A stretch of 35,463 nt of DNA, from positions 1 to 35,463 of IMG/VR virus record IMGVR_UViG_3300038548_000690; one strand, 5' to 3'. This document shows, in pieces, positions 1-6,752 of this stretch (the first letter of the stretch is position 1; every line of letters begins with the position of its first letter). The notes beneath the pieces were generated by a model. It worked only from the letters and a program-made list of their open reading frames with translations. It had not been told where the DNA came from and did no database searches. The DNA comes from a virus. Position numbers and translations under genes: made by a program.

Positions 1-1
1 G

Positions 2-64
2 AAAAATCAGATGAATCCAGATCATGTATATATTAAACTCTTACCGGAGATTGAAAAGAAATGA
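2..64 (+). CDS. 3' end of an unidentified gene (truncated by window)
   Basis: An open frame enters from the left edge and ends at TGA 62-64. It leaves about 20 residues ending in PEIEKK. The next ATG (61) overlaps this stop as ATGA, the same coupling used through the rest of the operon, which supports this as the true frame. Function cannot be judged from so little sequence. Confidence 0.5.
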   Translation, partial: KNQMNPDHVYIKLLPEIEKK

Positions 65-144
65 TACTACATATAGCTATGATTTTTGCAACGTCCCTTA
101 GTGGCGTTTTAATCGGGTATCTTTTATGGGGGCAGAAGAAATGA
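61..144 (+). CDS. 27-aa single-pass membrane mini-protein
   Basis: ATG at 61 overlaps the previous stop (ATGA), and its own stop overlaps the next ATG at 141 in the same way. The product is one hydrophobic helix (about residues 3-23, with a GVLIGYLLW core) followed by a QKK tail, so it probably sits in the inner membrane with the tail in the cytoplasm. It has no family I recognise. The overlaps on both sides and the clean membrane helix are the only support. It resembles the putative 23-aa membrane peptide at 2991-3062. Confidence 0.5.
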   Translation: MILHIAMIFATSLSGVLIGYLLWGQKK

Positions 145-299
145 GTAACCCCCTAACAATAACCAACCCCACCCACCTAACCCGTATGCGCATGGACCCG
201 ATGTGCCTAGGCTGGTGTTCAATTTGCATGGCCTATATTTATAAGAAACAACTATGCCACCCTGTAGATAACTTTCTAGAAGGAGTTGAAGATGAATAA
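141..299 (+). CDS. Small Cys-containing hypothetical protein (52 aa)
   Basis: ATG 141 overlaps the upstream stop as ATGA, and the stop at 297-299 lies inside the next gene's start region. The middle of the protein holds three cysteines (C-LGW-C-SI-C) and a fourth further on, which could bind a metal. The first third is Thr/Pro-rich. It belongs to the chained early operon, and no family is recognised. Confidence 0.5.
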   Translation: MSNPLTITNPTHLTRMRMDPMCLGWCSICMAYIYKKQLCHPVDNFLEGVEDE

Positions 300-360
300 C
301 CCAAATCCCGCAGGGATTTCAAGTATGAGCGATTCTGAGCTGGACAGGTTGGCTTTATGA
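292..360 (+). CDS. 22-aa peptide gene in the overlap chain
   Basis: ATG 292 overlaps the end of the previous gene and its TGA (358-360) overlaps the next ATG (357) as ATGA. A GAAGGAG ribosome site lies at about 279-285, with suitable spacing. The SDSELDRLAL ending looks like the first helix of a common small phage protein that usually continues further, so this may be a shortened relative. It may also act mainly to couple translation to the next gene. Confidence 0.4.
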   Translation: MNNPNPAGISSMSDSELDRLAL

Positions 361-608
361 CAGACGAAGATAAAATAAGAATCTTAAAAAAGTATTGCTC
401 TAAATTAGTAGATCGTAATCAGGAAATAAAGAATACGTTGTTGTCTATTAACCACGAGAGTTTACTTGATGCGATTAAACTAAAAGAGGAAGCGGTGCAT
501 CAGGAATTGTCACAAGATGACGGCTTATACATTTCAAGAAGTTCATTTCTTGACAGCCTCATAAATGTAATCGAACTTTGGGAGGAACATACGCATGGAC
601 ATAAATAA
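357..608 (+). CDS. Hypothetical protein (83 aa)
   Basis: A charged, helical protein whose start overlaps the upstream stop as ATGA. It is rich in Lys, Glu and Ile with regularly spaced leucines, compatible with a small coiled-coil or helical bundle, and it ends in a His-rich EEHTHGHK tail. The next gene begins inside its 3' end, so the two are probably translated together. I do not recognise a family. Confidence 0.65.
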   Translation: MTDEDKIRILKKYCSKLVDRNQEIKNTLLSINHESLLDAIKLKEEAVHQELSQDDGLYISRSSFLDSLINVIELWEEHTHGHK

Positions 609-783
609 ACCCACCCCCGAGCCGTTGAAGCCCTGCCTTGGCTCAGAATGTCAAACACGTTCAGGACACGTTTTATGGTGTGAACACCACCCGAACTATC
701 CTCACGATGGCCCAGACCCCTACTATCAAAAGATTTTAGACAAAGAAAACAACACCAGAACCACCACCCAGAAGGAGGATTGA
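595..783 (+). CDS. Small Cys/His protein, possible zinc-binding (62 aa)
   Basis: Starts at ATG 595, 14 bases inside the previous gene, preceded by GGGAGGAAC (about 581-589). The segment KPC-x4-C followed by W-C-E-H-H has the right residues for a small zinc site. The remainder is polar and Pro-rich. It is only loosely like Lar-type anti-restriction proteins, so that name is not applied here (the better Lar candidate is at 3343). Confidence 0.6.
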   Translation: MDINKPTPEPLKPCLGSECQTRSGHVLWCEHHPNYPHDGPDPYYQKILDKENNTRTTTQKED

Positions 784-787
784 AATT

Positions 788-1108
788 GTGAGAAAAAGCA
801 CAATGATTGAAATGGTACACGAACTTAGAAAGCTACCGCAACATCAAGAGGTAGTGACGATGGTTATGGAAGCTGTAACGGGGGAATTTCATGACTATAA
901 GAATCAAAAATATGTTTGTGGGAAAATGACAGCGGCTCAATTCTTGTTCGACATTTCCGAAAAGTATTCGGATTGTCAGGACGCTTTAAAAATACGTGAA
1001 GAAATAATCACGGGGGCCTACGATGAAACGCCAGATCAAGAAGATCAAAAGATGTTAGATGAGCTACTTAAAGAAATTTTTAATGGAGAGAAAACTGATG
1101 AAGCATAA
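788..1108 (+). CDS. Hypothetical helical protein (106 aa)
   Basis: Starts with GTG 788, chosen because a strong AAGGAGG ribosome site lies 8 bases upstream (773-779). The protein is polar and predominantly helical with no membrane segment. The last third is acidic (DETPDQEDQKMLDELLKEIF). Its stop overlaps the start of the next gene. No family is recognised. Confidence 0.65.
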   Translation: MRKSTMIEMVHELRKLPQHQEVVTMVMEAVTGEFHDYKNQKYVCGKMTAAQFLFDISEKYSDCQDALKIREEIITGAYDETPDQEDQKMLDELLKEIFNGEKTDEA

Positions 1109-1565
1109 CGCACAAAGGCCAGACGCCCAAGAGTTTGATGAAATACGGATAAAAACCATTCCAAGATTCAAAGACAGTTATATGTCAGGGTCAGAATGGA
1201 GGATATCGGCGCTAGTGAGTGTCTACCAAAAAGGGCGTCTTTGTTTCCAACGATCTTTTAGAGATATTGATGCCGCTATACCCAGACTACAAAGTGTTTT
1301 GGATGAGGCGTCAGAAAACAGACCCGATAATGTTAATTTTGCGGGTGATGGCGAACACTGTGATCAAGAAGGTTGCAGTGAAAAGACAACTATAGTTAAA
1401 AGGTTTAAAAAAACCTATTGCACAGGCGGTGGTAATTGCGGTCAAGAGACAGATAACTACGAAAACATTACCTTGAGGCATTTTTGCAAATCACACTCTG
1501 TACGCGGTACATCAGACCTTGAAGATTGTGATAGTAATTACGAGGACTATAATGGCAGCCAATAA
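1098..1565 (+). CDS. Hypothetical Cys-rich protein (155 aa)
   Basis: ATG 1098 is preferred to the upstream in-frame ATG at 1059. It has a GGAGAG site (about 1085-1090) at good spacing and overlaps the preceding gene by only 11 bases. The C-terminal half carries a run of cysteines and histidines (HC, GC, YC, NC, HFCKSH) from about residue 85 on, consistent with a metal-bound fold. Function unknown. Confidence 0.6.
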   Translation: MKHNAQRPDAQEFDEIRIKTIPRFKDSYMSGSEWRISALVSVYQKGRLCFQRSFRDIDAAIPRLQSVLDEASENRPDNVNFAGDGEHCDQEGCSEKTTIVKRFKKTYCTGGGNCGQETDNYENITLRHFCKSHSVRGTSDLEDCDSNYEDYNGSQ

Positions 1566-2043
1566 CCCCAACACCCCGCAGCAAGAGGAACCAGCCGCCG
1601 AGCCTATTAGTACGGATGAGTTGATTAAATTATTTAAAGAGAGTAAGGCTTGGTATAAGGGCGTCTTTGGTAAAGAGCTTTTATTGGCAGCAGACCGCCT
1701 CCAAACCCTTCAAGCCGATTTAAACAACAGGTGCGATCATTGTGGTGCCAATCTCACTGACCACTGCTTTAGATGTGTTGCGCCTCAGTGCTGCCCTAAG
1801 TGTTGTGAGATTCAATCCCTTCAAGAAGCTTTAGAAAACACTATGAAATGCAACGAACTACAATTAAGTGAAGAATTCACTAAGCAGAATGTGATGATGC
1901 GAGAAAACAAACAACTCACCACCGAAGCAGCGCGACTGCGGGAGGCTTTGGAGAAGATCGGTCAAGGGTATGAGTATTATGAACATTTAGACGATGCCGC
2001 CGCCGATGCACGAGAAGCCCTCAACCTCAAGGAGAAAGAGTGA
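1552..2043 (+). CDS. Zinc-ribbon plus coiled-coil protein (163 aa)
   Basis: ATG 1552 has GAGG six bases upstream and lies inside the end of the previous gene. After a Pro/Glu-rich N-terminus and a short helix, three cysteine pairs follow within about 25 residues (CDHC, CFRC, CCPKCC), a typical small zinc-binding pattern. The rest (about 85-163) is Glu/Leu-rich and reads as a coiled coil. Such proteins are common in phage early regions as DNA- or protein-binding adaptors, but no specific role can be given. Confidence 0.65.
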   Translation: MAANNPNTPQQEEPAAEPISTDELIKLFKESKAWYKGVFGKELLLAADRLQTLQADLNNRCDHCGANLTDHCFRCVAPQCCPKCCEIQSLQEALENTMKCNELQLSEEFTKQNVMMRENKQLTTEAARLREALEKIGQGYEYYEHLDDAAADAREALNLKEKE

Positions 2044-2183
2044 TCACCGAAGCCGAAGTGTTGCACCTTACAACAAAGTACCTGCGCTTGAGTGATTTCA
2101 CTAAGGCGTTGAATGAATTGATAAAGACTAAAGAATCCCTGAAACCAACACCAGCCGAGCGCATAACCGGAGAGGTCAACTAA
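2040..2183 (+). CDS. Small hypothetical protein (47 aa)
   Basis: GTG 2040 overlaps the previous stop (GTGA), with a GGAGAAAG ribosome site immediately upstream (about 2031-2038). The peptide is amphipathic and helical for its first 35 residues. Its TAA is followed directly by the ATG of the next small gene. No family recognised. Confidence 0.55.
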   Translation: MITEAEVLHLTTKYLRLSDFTKALNELIKTKESLKPTPAERITGEVN

Positions 2184-2288
2184 ATGAAAAATGTGGAAGG
2201 CGCCAATGTTTACGACAGACAGTCGCAAAGACAAATAAAGATTAACGTTACGTACACACGTAACCGATACAAAAGTAACTTCAACTAA
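2184..2288 (+). CDS. Small basic peptide (34 aa)
   Basis: ATG 2184 abuts the previous stop, with GGAGAGG (about 2169-2175) upstream. The product is rich in Arg, Lys, Gln and Asn. Support is limited to the ribosome site and position between two genes, and no function is evident. Confidence 0.4.
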   Translation: MKNVEGANVYDRQSQRQIKINVTYTRNRYKSNFN

Positions 2289-2298
2289 AGGAGATATT

Positions 2299-2967
2299 AT
2301 GAAGTTAGTACTATTCATAGCAGCCCTAGCAATTGGGCTCACAGTAAACCTAGTCGCTAGTGGTGACGACAACCCTTGGGGGATGCGTGTAAGTCACGTT
2401 GACGCCAAGCTCTCAAGCAGTAGCCCGATTCCAAACGGGCACAAAGAAGGCAAGGGCTTCGACGCTACCTTGACCTACAACCTCAATGATGACGTTGCGC
2501 TGGTTTCTGGCGTGAAGCGTATTATCGTTAGAGGGGACAACCACACTATTCAAAAAGAATATGTGGCCCCTCAATCCGGTTACGCTGCACCTGGAGAACA
2601 GAGTGGTGTCAGAATAACGCCTATGCGTGCATGGGCGGCATACGTTGGAGCGGATTACACACTTAGGCGAGTAGAGGATTGGTCTGTTGGACTATCTGCC
2701 CGTGTAGGTTTGGCCCGCACTAACGATGTTGAGGTTGATGTCGCTGACTGGGGGACTATAAAGGCCCTAAAAGGTGGGGCTGACTTTTATTATAGCGTGG
2801 GTGCATTCGCACGCTATGACTTCGACAAGCTGTACGCATATGGCAGCTATTCTTATGACGATTTCGGTCGTTATAAAAGTACTGCCGACCCGCGTCGTCT
2901 GGGAACAATCTCAGGCTACGCGTTGCGCACACAATCTATAAGTCTAGGGCTCGGTCGGGAGTTCTAA
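2299..2967 (+). CDS. Outer-membrane beta-barrel protein, Lom/Ail/OmpX-like
   Basis: A 222-residue protein preceded by AAAGGAGAT at ideal spacing. Residues 1-20 or so form a signal peptide (Lys, then a hydrophobic core ending near LVASG). The rest alternates hydrophobic and polar residues in strands (WSVGLSARVGLA, YYSVGAFARYDF, YAYGSYSYDDF, QSISLGLGREF) and ends in phenylalanine, the usual terminal residue of outer-membrane barrels. Size and pattern fit an eight-stranded barrel of the OmpX/Ail/Lom kind. Known phage members such as lambda Lom are made by lysogens and alter the host surface. A role in surface modification or exclusion of other phages is inference. It is unusual here because it sits among small early genes, not beside the tail genes. 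Confidence 0.7.
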   Translation: MKLVLFIAALAIGLTVNLVASGDDNPWGMRVSHVDAKLSSSSPIPNGHKEGKGFDATLTYNLNDDVALVSGVKRIIVRGDNHTIQKEYVAPQSGYAAPGEQSGVRITPMRAWAAYVGADYTLRRVEDWSVGLSARVGLARTNDVEVDVADWGTIKALKGGADFYYSVGAFARYDFDKLYAYGSYSYDDFGRYKSTADPRRLGTISGYALRTQSISLGLGREF

Positions 2968-2990
2968 ATAGAGGTTATCTTTTCCTCGGT

Positions 2991-3062
2991 TTGAAGTGGG
3001 GTCTGTTCACCTTCGGGTGGGCAGGCCTTTTAGCAGTAATTGAGATCAACAAAAGGAAATAA
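2991..3062 (+). CDS. Possible 23-aa membrane peptide
   Basis: A TTG-initiated frame fills most of the gap between the barrel gene and the next gene. It encodes a single hydrophobic segment (GLFTFGWAGLLAVIEI) with a basic NKRK end, the same plan as the 27-aa peptide at 61-144. No convincing ribosome site precedes the TTG, so expression is uncertain. Confidence 0.3.
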   Translation: MKWGLFTFGWAGLLAVIEINKRK

Positions 3063-3064
3063 AG

Positions 3065-3346
3065 TTGGAACAAGAATCTGAGCATATCGTTGACGGTGCC
3101 ATAATGCACAAAGGGAAAGTTTACACCGGCCCAAGGCATTATTTGATTATCAAGCAGATAATAAATAAGTTGGAAGAATCGCCATGTAGTAAGGGGCATG
3201 GATTTTTAACCAGTACCGACAGATTTGTTAGTCGGGAGGAAGCCCGTAAGATCGCCATTGCATCCGGACAAGTGAAAGAGGACGATCTTAACCCTGCCTA
3301 TTTAATTTCCACAGAAGATTTATGGGAGTACCCACAGAAAGTATGA
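3065..3346 (+). CDS. Hypothetical protein (93 aa)
   Basis: TTG 3065 is the probable start, with AAAAGGAAA (3051-3059) about six bases upstream. A polar alpha/beta-type protein with a REEARKIAIASGQ segment followed by ISTEDLW. That pattern of a catalogue-like small phage protein recurs in many phages without an assigned role. Its stop overlaps the next ATG. Confidence 0.6.
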   Translation: MEQESEHIVDGAIMHKGKVYTGPRHYLIIKQIINKLEESPCSKGHGFLTSTDRFVSREEARKIAIASGQVKEDDLNPAYLISTEDLWEYPQKV

Positions 3347-3546
3347 GAGATATGACAATAAAAATAATAACAGAACTAACTAAATGCAAATGCGGCCGCA
3401 CTCCGAAGAGGGGTTTGTCAGAAAAAAAATTATATAGGGTTGTGTGTGTCAAGATGGATGGCGGGTGTGCTGCAACTACACACCTATTCAAAGATCAAGA
3501 TGCTGCCGATACTGCTTGGAACCTTGGAAATATCACAAGGAAATGA
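3343..3546 (+). CDS. Lar-like restriction alleviation protein
   Basis: ATG 3343 overlaps the previous stop (ATGA). The 67-residue product has the layout of the Lar family: an N-terminal Cys pair (CKCGRTP), a strand ending in V-x-C, a second Cys in a Gly-rich turn, then D-AADTAWN, which matches the family's conserved AI-x-AWN ending. Lar proteins relieve host type I restriction, by increasing modification in the Rac prophage case. The assignment rests on this motif order only. The second Cys pair is irregular (C-VKMDGG-C), so metal binding may differ. Confidence 0.6.
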   Translation: MRDMTIKIITELTKCKCGRTPKRGLSEKKLYRVVCVKMDGGCAATTHLFKDQDAADTAWNLGNITRK

Positions 3547-3812
3547 TGATCATAGGGCCCATATTTAACAAAACTGACATGGCACTGATTGATTGCCTTA
3601 TCCGCATGGAGAACGGCACAACAATCATGGTTTATGGTGATAACGACGGCACTGGCTGTATAGAGGGATCTGAGAATGATGAGTACATCACTCCAATCAT
3701 GGCCACACCGATCGAGGCCATGCTCATCGAACCCCCTCAAGAATACGTGAAGAATCAAGCAAATTTTTGCAAACGATGTGGCCAGGCTCATAAAACGAGT
3801 TGGTGCAAATGA
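3546..3812 (+). CDS. Hypothetical protein with C-terminal zinc knuckle (88 aa)
   Basis: ATG 3546 is chosen over ATG 3543 because the AAGGA site (3537-3541) is too close to the latter. The body is a small mixed fold with no known motif. The last residues, CKRCGQAHKTSWC, have the C-x2-C-x4-H-x4-C spacing typical of a zinc knuckle, a fold that binds single-stranded nucleic acid in other proteins. The specific function is unknown. Confidence 0.6.
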   Translation: MIIGPIFNKTDMALIDCLIRMENGTTIMVYGDNDGTGCIEGSENDEYITPIMATPIEAMLIEPPQEYVKNQANFCKRCGQAHKTSWCK

Positions 3813-3826
3813 AATTAGGAGAAATT

Positions 3827-4240
3827 ATGGAACCTGGACGAGAACTCGACGCCCTGATTCATCGGCATGTTATGAACATCACGCCAAAGGATTACGGCCA
3901 ATCTTTCAGGGTGTCACGGGAAGATCTGAAGCAGACGGATAATCATCCAGTGCGATCCGGGTGTTTATGTGGTTCCCGTGAATGGTGTGAGATATGCACC
4001 CCCAAACAAGAGATCACGGTGCCCAGATATTCAGAATTGATGGGCCCTGCCTGGCAAGTGGTGGAAAAGATTGACGAATTGGGATTGGGGTGGATGTTGG
4101 TTATGAAAACGAGCCCCAAAGCATACATCGCTTATCAATGCACCGGTTCCACTGACCCTGATTATGGGGATTGGTTTCAATATGGCGAAACACCAGAGCA
4201 CGCCATGTGTTTGGCCGCATTGCAAGCGGTGGGCGTATAG
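3827..4240 (+). CDS. Phage ABA-sandwich domain protein
   Basis: ATG 3827 is preceded by AGGAG (3817-3821) and starts after the upstream stop, so the longer in-frame TTG at 3800 is unlikely. The second half (PRYSELMGPAWQVVEKI, then a beta hairpin, then TPEHAMCLAALQAVG) matches the widespread phage ABA-sandwich (BC1872-like) domain, with its P-x-Y-S-x5-A-W start and A-x-C-x-A-A-L-x-A end. A Cys-rich insert (CLCGSREWCEIC) precedes it. The role of this family is not known. Confidence 0.65.
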   Translation: MEPGRELDALIHRHVMNITPKDYGQSFRVSREDLKQTDNHPVRSGCLCGSREWCEICTPKQEITVPRYSELMGPAWQVVEKIDELGLGWMLVMKTSPKAYIAYQCTGSTDPDYGDWFQYGETPEHAMCLAALQAVGV

Positions 4241-4242
4241 AT

Positions 4243-4554
4243 ATGGGTAGAGATTCTAATTTTGTATGTAAAAAATGTGAAAAAACGTATTATCTGGGTT
4301 ACGGAAGTTACTCAACGTGGGCCGATAACGATGTGAAAACCGTGAAGGAATATGATGATGCAGTCGTTGGTGAGTGTAAGAATCTCTCTAAAAATGCTAA
4401 TTTTAGAAAGTGTTTAGTTGAACATGAATCTCACGATTGGTTCACATATTCATCAGATTGGTGTTCAGAGATGCATGGCAATTTGGTTCTTGATTATAAC
4501 AATACAATTATATTGAAGGATTTTTCTTTATTTGAAGAAGTAAAGTTAGAGTGA
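4243..4554 (+). CDS. Hypothetical Cys-containing protein (103 aa)
   Basis: ATG 4243 lies two bases after the previous stop, and a longer in-frame start at 4171 would overlap that gene by 70 bases. The N-terminus has a C-x2-C pair and a YYLGYGSY segment, with two further cysteines in the second half, so a small metal-bound domain is possible. It is the last gene before the hairpin at 4557-4621. No family assigned. Confidence 0.55.
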   Translation: MGRDSNFVCKKCEKTYYLGYGSYSTWADNDVKTVKEYDDAVVGECKNLSKNANFRKCLVEHESHDWFTYSSDWCSEMHGNLVLDYNNTIILKDFSLFEEVKLE

Positions 4555-4556
4555 TT

Positions 4557-4621
4557 GGATTGCCAGGAGCGGCGGAGTGCCTCCAGGGCCCAGAGGACGG
4601 AGTACCCCTGGCAATCTTTTT
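4557..4621 (+). terminator. Long rod-shaped hairpin with T-run (terminator or small RNA)
   Basis: GATTGCCAGG (4558-4567) and CCTGGCAATC (4607-4616) form a perfect 10-bp helix followed by TTTTT. The 39-base interior can fold again (GT-CCTC with GAGGAC, one bulged G). It lies directly after a gene and before a gene with its own strong ribosome site. This fits an intrinsic terminator with an unusually long stem, or a processed structured RNA. Confidence 0.55.
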
Positions 4622-4657
4622 GAAATTTGACAATGAAATTCATACAAAGGAGAAAAT

Positions 4658-5194
4658 GTGGAAGAGATGAAGGGCTTGGAATTAGTCAAGCAAACCAGAA
4701 AATACGTTGATTACATCGAGGAACATTTAAATAACGTCTGGAAAGCGTTCCTTGAGATCAACAAGAAATGCGAATCAATGCGTTTTATATATGATGATTA
4801 TTGCTATCACACGTTGAGGGCCATGGTGCTCAGTCACGATCTTTCTAAATTTTCAGCGAAAGAATTCACACAATACAGAGATTGTTTCGTTCCACTTAAG
4901 GGCCAGAAAGACAAAAAGTTGGGTTCGGCATGGGATCACCACAAGGCATCCAACGACCACCACTGGCAAAATTGGACGAAAAGCAATAACAATCATCCAT
5001 ATTACCAAGAGATCTGCTGTGCTCACATGGTCATCGATTGGCTTGCTATGAGCTACAAGTTTGGGGACACCCCTAGAAAGTACTACGAGGATCACGTAGC
5101 TGAGATACATATACCAGATTGGTCTGTGACATTCATTTATGAGATATTCGATGCCTTAGAGGCTCCATATCCTGAAGCAGAGAAGTCAGTATAA
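4658..5194 (+). CDS. DUF5662 family HD-like protein
   Basis: A 178-residue protein starting at GTG 4658 behind AAAGGAG. The sequence has a chain of metal-type motifs: H60-D61-LSKFS, W92-DHH, N99-DHHWQNW and a downstream DWLAM. This matches the DUF5662 family of phage and bacterial proteins, which looks like a helical HD-type metal-dependent hydrolase. No reaction has been established to my knowledge, so nucleotide hydrolysis is only an inference from the His/Asp pattern. It opens a new transcription segment after the hairpin at 4557-4621. Confidence 0.7.
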   Translation: MEEMKGLELVKQTRKYVDYIEEHLNNVWKAFLEINKKCESMRFIYDDYCYHTLRAMVLSHDLSKFSAKEFTQYRDCFVPLKGQKDKKLGSAWDHHKASNDHHWQNWTKSNNNHPYYQEICCAHMVIDWLAMSYKFGDTPRKYYEDHVAEIHIPDWSVTFIYEIFDALEAPYPEAEKSV

Positions 5195-5215
5195 TATTTA
5201 CTCAAGGAGCTCCGA

Positions 5216-5314
5216 ATGGACAAGTACGAAAAAATAGCAATGAGCCTGACAATTGAAAATGCTTTCACTAAAGCAGCAAACGACTTGAAAGAGAAGTTGG
5301 GCTTACCCGAGTAA
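5216..5314 (+). CDS. Small hypothetical peptide (32 aa)
   Basis: ATG 5216 has a strong AAGGAG site about seven bases upstream. The product is a single amphipathic helix ending in LKEKLGLPE. The ribosome site is the main evidence that it is real. Confidence 0.45.
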   Translation: MDKYEKIAMSLTIENAFTKAANDLKEKLGLPE

Positions 5315-5363
5315 AATTTTCGATAGCGCAGCGCGGCGAGATGACGCCAGAAAGAGTTTGAAT

Positions 5364-5651
5364 ATGGATTCAGAATGTACAAGAGAAATGCCTAAGTATC
5401 AGAGTCATAAAAAAGTATGGGCTTTGAAAATAAAAGAGATCATTGACACAACTGAAGAAGGTTGTGAAAGCGATGGAAGCAGAAGCATTGTTCCTGCTGA
5501 AGAAGGTTTCGCACCGTTTAAGGTGGATCACGCCTACATGCGACAACACAAGCCAGAGGTTGGCGGATACTACGTTAGATATGAAGATGGCTATATTTCG
5601 TATTCACCAGCAGAACCATTTGAAGGTGGTTACACAAAGATTTCAGTATAG
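5364..5651 (+). CDS. Conserved phage hypothetical protein (95 aa)
   Basis: ATG 5364 is used instead of TTG 5358, with AGAAAGAG upstream. The segments MPKYQSHKKVWALKI, HKPEVGGYYVRYEDGY and SYSPAEPFEGGY recur in a small protein found in many phages of proteobacteria. It is a compact beta-type domain of unknown role. The stop overlaps the next start (TAGTG). Confidence 0.65.
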   Translation: MDSECTREMPKYQSHKKVWALKIKEIIDTTEEGCESDGSRSIVPAEEGFAPFKVDHAYMRQHKPEVGGYYVRYEDGYISYSPAEPFEGGYTKISV

Positions 5652-5851
5652 TGAAAATTCGATGGCTTTTTAGAAGCAATGGTTTTTGGTTCCAACTCTG
5701 CAAGATAATCTTTGGCAAACATAGATGCATTAAATTTGCACTTCAGCCTTCTGTTTTGAGATGGCAAAGGGAAGAATGTAGGGGTTGGAACGCCACATTT
5801 TTAGGATTACGAATTACGTGGGAACACCAACCTGGCGGCATCCTAGTTTAG
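5651..5851 (+). CDS. Hypothetical protein (66 aa)
   Basis: GTG 5651 overlaps the previous TAG by one base. The protein is rich in Trp, Phe and Arg (RWLFRSNGFWF, FLGLRITW), with no clear membrane helix. The pairing with the preceding gene is a common small-phage-gene arrangement. Function unknown. Confidence 0.5.
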   Translation: MKIRWLFRSNGFWFQLCKIIFGKHRCIKFALQPSVLRWQREECRGWNATFLGLRITWEHQPGGILV

Positions 5852-5875
5852 GACTGGCCGCTATCTTTATTTTTC

Positions 5876-5949
5876 GGGCGATGAGGCATACTGGTAATGC
5901 GCTGTAGATCAACAGAGATCGGGGGGTTCGATTCCCTCCCCTTCCACCA
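5876..5949 (+). tRNA. tRNA-like element (intact 3' half, degenerate 5' half)
   Basis: The 3' part is textbook. T-stem GGGGG (5922-5926) pairs with CCCTC (5934-5938) around the loop TTCGATT, then CCCTTCC, a discriminator A and an encoded CCA (5947-5949). A D-arm-like GCA...TGC with CTGGTAA lies at about 5886-5900, and the total length (74) is right. The acceptor 5' strand pairs poorly and no good anticodon loop can be drawn. This could be a decayed tRNA gene, or an attachment-site core copied from a host tRNA 3' end. Confidence 0.3.
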
Positions 5950-5969
5950 CATTACATCCCTGACGGTGA

Positions 5970-5993
5970 GGCTTCGGTCTTGCCCGAGGGGCC
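5970..5993 (+). other. GC-rich hairpin downstream of tRNA-like element
   Basis: CTTCGG (5972-5977) pairs with CCGAGG (5984-5989) around a six-base loop, and flanking GG/CC bases can extend it. There is no T-run, so it is not a typical terminator. It may help process the tRNA-like transcript or fold the leader of the next gene. Confidence 0.3.
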
Positions 5994-6027
5994 AATTAAA
6001 TTTAACCACTAAAGAAAGAAGGATAAC

Positions 6028-6264
6028 ATGAGTAGAGTTGATATGACAATTGAACCCATCGGTGATAAGTACGTAGTTAGGTACAACCATAATAGAGTTA
6101 TTTGTGATGATTTTGACGCGCTTATTGAAGAAATACGTCTTACCTGGAACCAAACCGATGAAGAGAAAGCGGAAAGATTGGCACGTTGGGAAGCTTTAAT
6201 GAAGGAAGCGGCAATCAAAGATCCTGCCCAAGCTGTTTGCGATTCTTTAAACAATAAGGATTAG
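6028..6264 (+). CDS. Hypothetical protein (78 aa)
   Basis: ATG 6028 is preceded by AAGAAGGA at normal spacing. A beta-rich start (YVVRYNHNRVICDDF) is followed by a long charged helix (TDEEKAERLARWEALMKEA). It sits alone between the two tRNA-like elements. No family recognised. Confidence 0.6.
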   Translation: MSRVDMTIEPIGDKYVVRYNHNRVICDDFDALIEEIRLTWNQTDEEKAERLARWEALMKEAAIKDPAQAVCDSLNNKD

Positions 6265-6270
6265 GCCATG

Positions 6271-6358
6271 GCATGGATAACTCAAGCGGTATCGTAGTCC
6301 GTAGAGGTAGAGACGGTTAATGGCCGTGATGTGGGTTCGATTCCCACTCCAAGCCCCA
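6271..6358 (+). tRNA. tRNA-like element with long central region
   Basis: GCATGGA (6271-6277) pairs with TCCAAGC (6348-6354) at six of seven positions. It is followed by T8-A9, and the element ends in C plus an encoded CCA (6356-6358). The T-arm is perfect: GTGGG, loop TTCGATT, CCCAC. A stem-loop ACGG-TTAATGG-CCGT (6313-6327) could be an anticodon arm. The D-arm is poor and the element is about 12 bases longer than a class I tRNA, so it is either an odd class II-like tRNA, a pseudogene, or an att-type relic. Confidence 0.35.
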
Positions 6359-6594
6359 TATTCAACCAGGCAAAGGGGATAGGGTATCCCCGGCAGTTAA
6401 CAGAGTGGCCCATGACGCCATGATGAAGTTATCAGCCTAAAAGGGGGGCCGCTGTGCCCCCACCCGATTCCCCTTAAACAACATACTAAACACCCCTTCA
6501 GTGGGTCATTTAATTGCTCGAGTGTGTTGTTTATTATCACTGGCACAATCACCATCAAAGCCGTGAAAACTGTGCCACCCTCATAATCAGCTCA

Positions 6595-6716
6595 AAAACG
6601 GTGGCCATATCTTTTTGATGCACATTGGGGTTCTGACTTAAAAACAGGGGTACACCTGGATTTTTAGCCTAAAACGGTGGCCATCATGTGTCATATTCTC
6701 ATTTGATGCACCATGG
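6595..6716. repeat. Two-unit imperfect direct repeat
   Basis: AAAACGGTGGCCAT occurs at 6595-6608 and 6671-6684. TTTGATGCAC occurs at 6614-6623 and 6702-6711, each followed by a similar A/C-rich TTGG/ATGG end. The two motifs keep their order in both units. A GTGTCATAT/ATATGACAC inverted repeat (6688-6696, 6730-6738 approximately) overlaps the second unit. Confidence 0.55.
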
Positions 6717-6752
6717 CATTAGAAACGACCATATGACACAATAAATGTCAAC

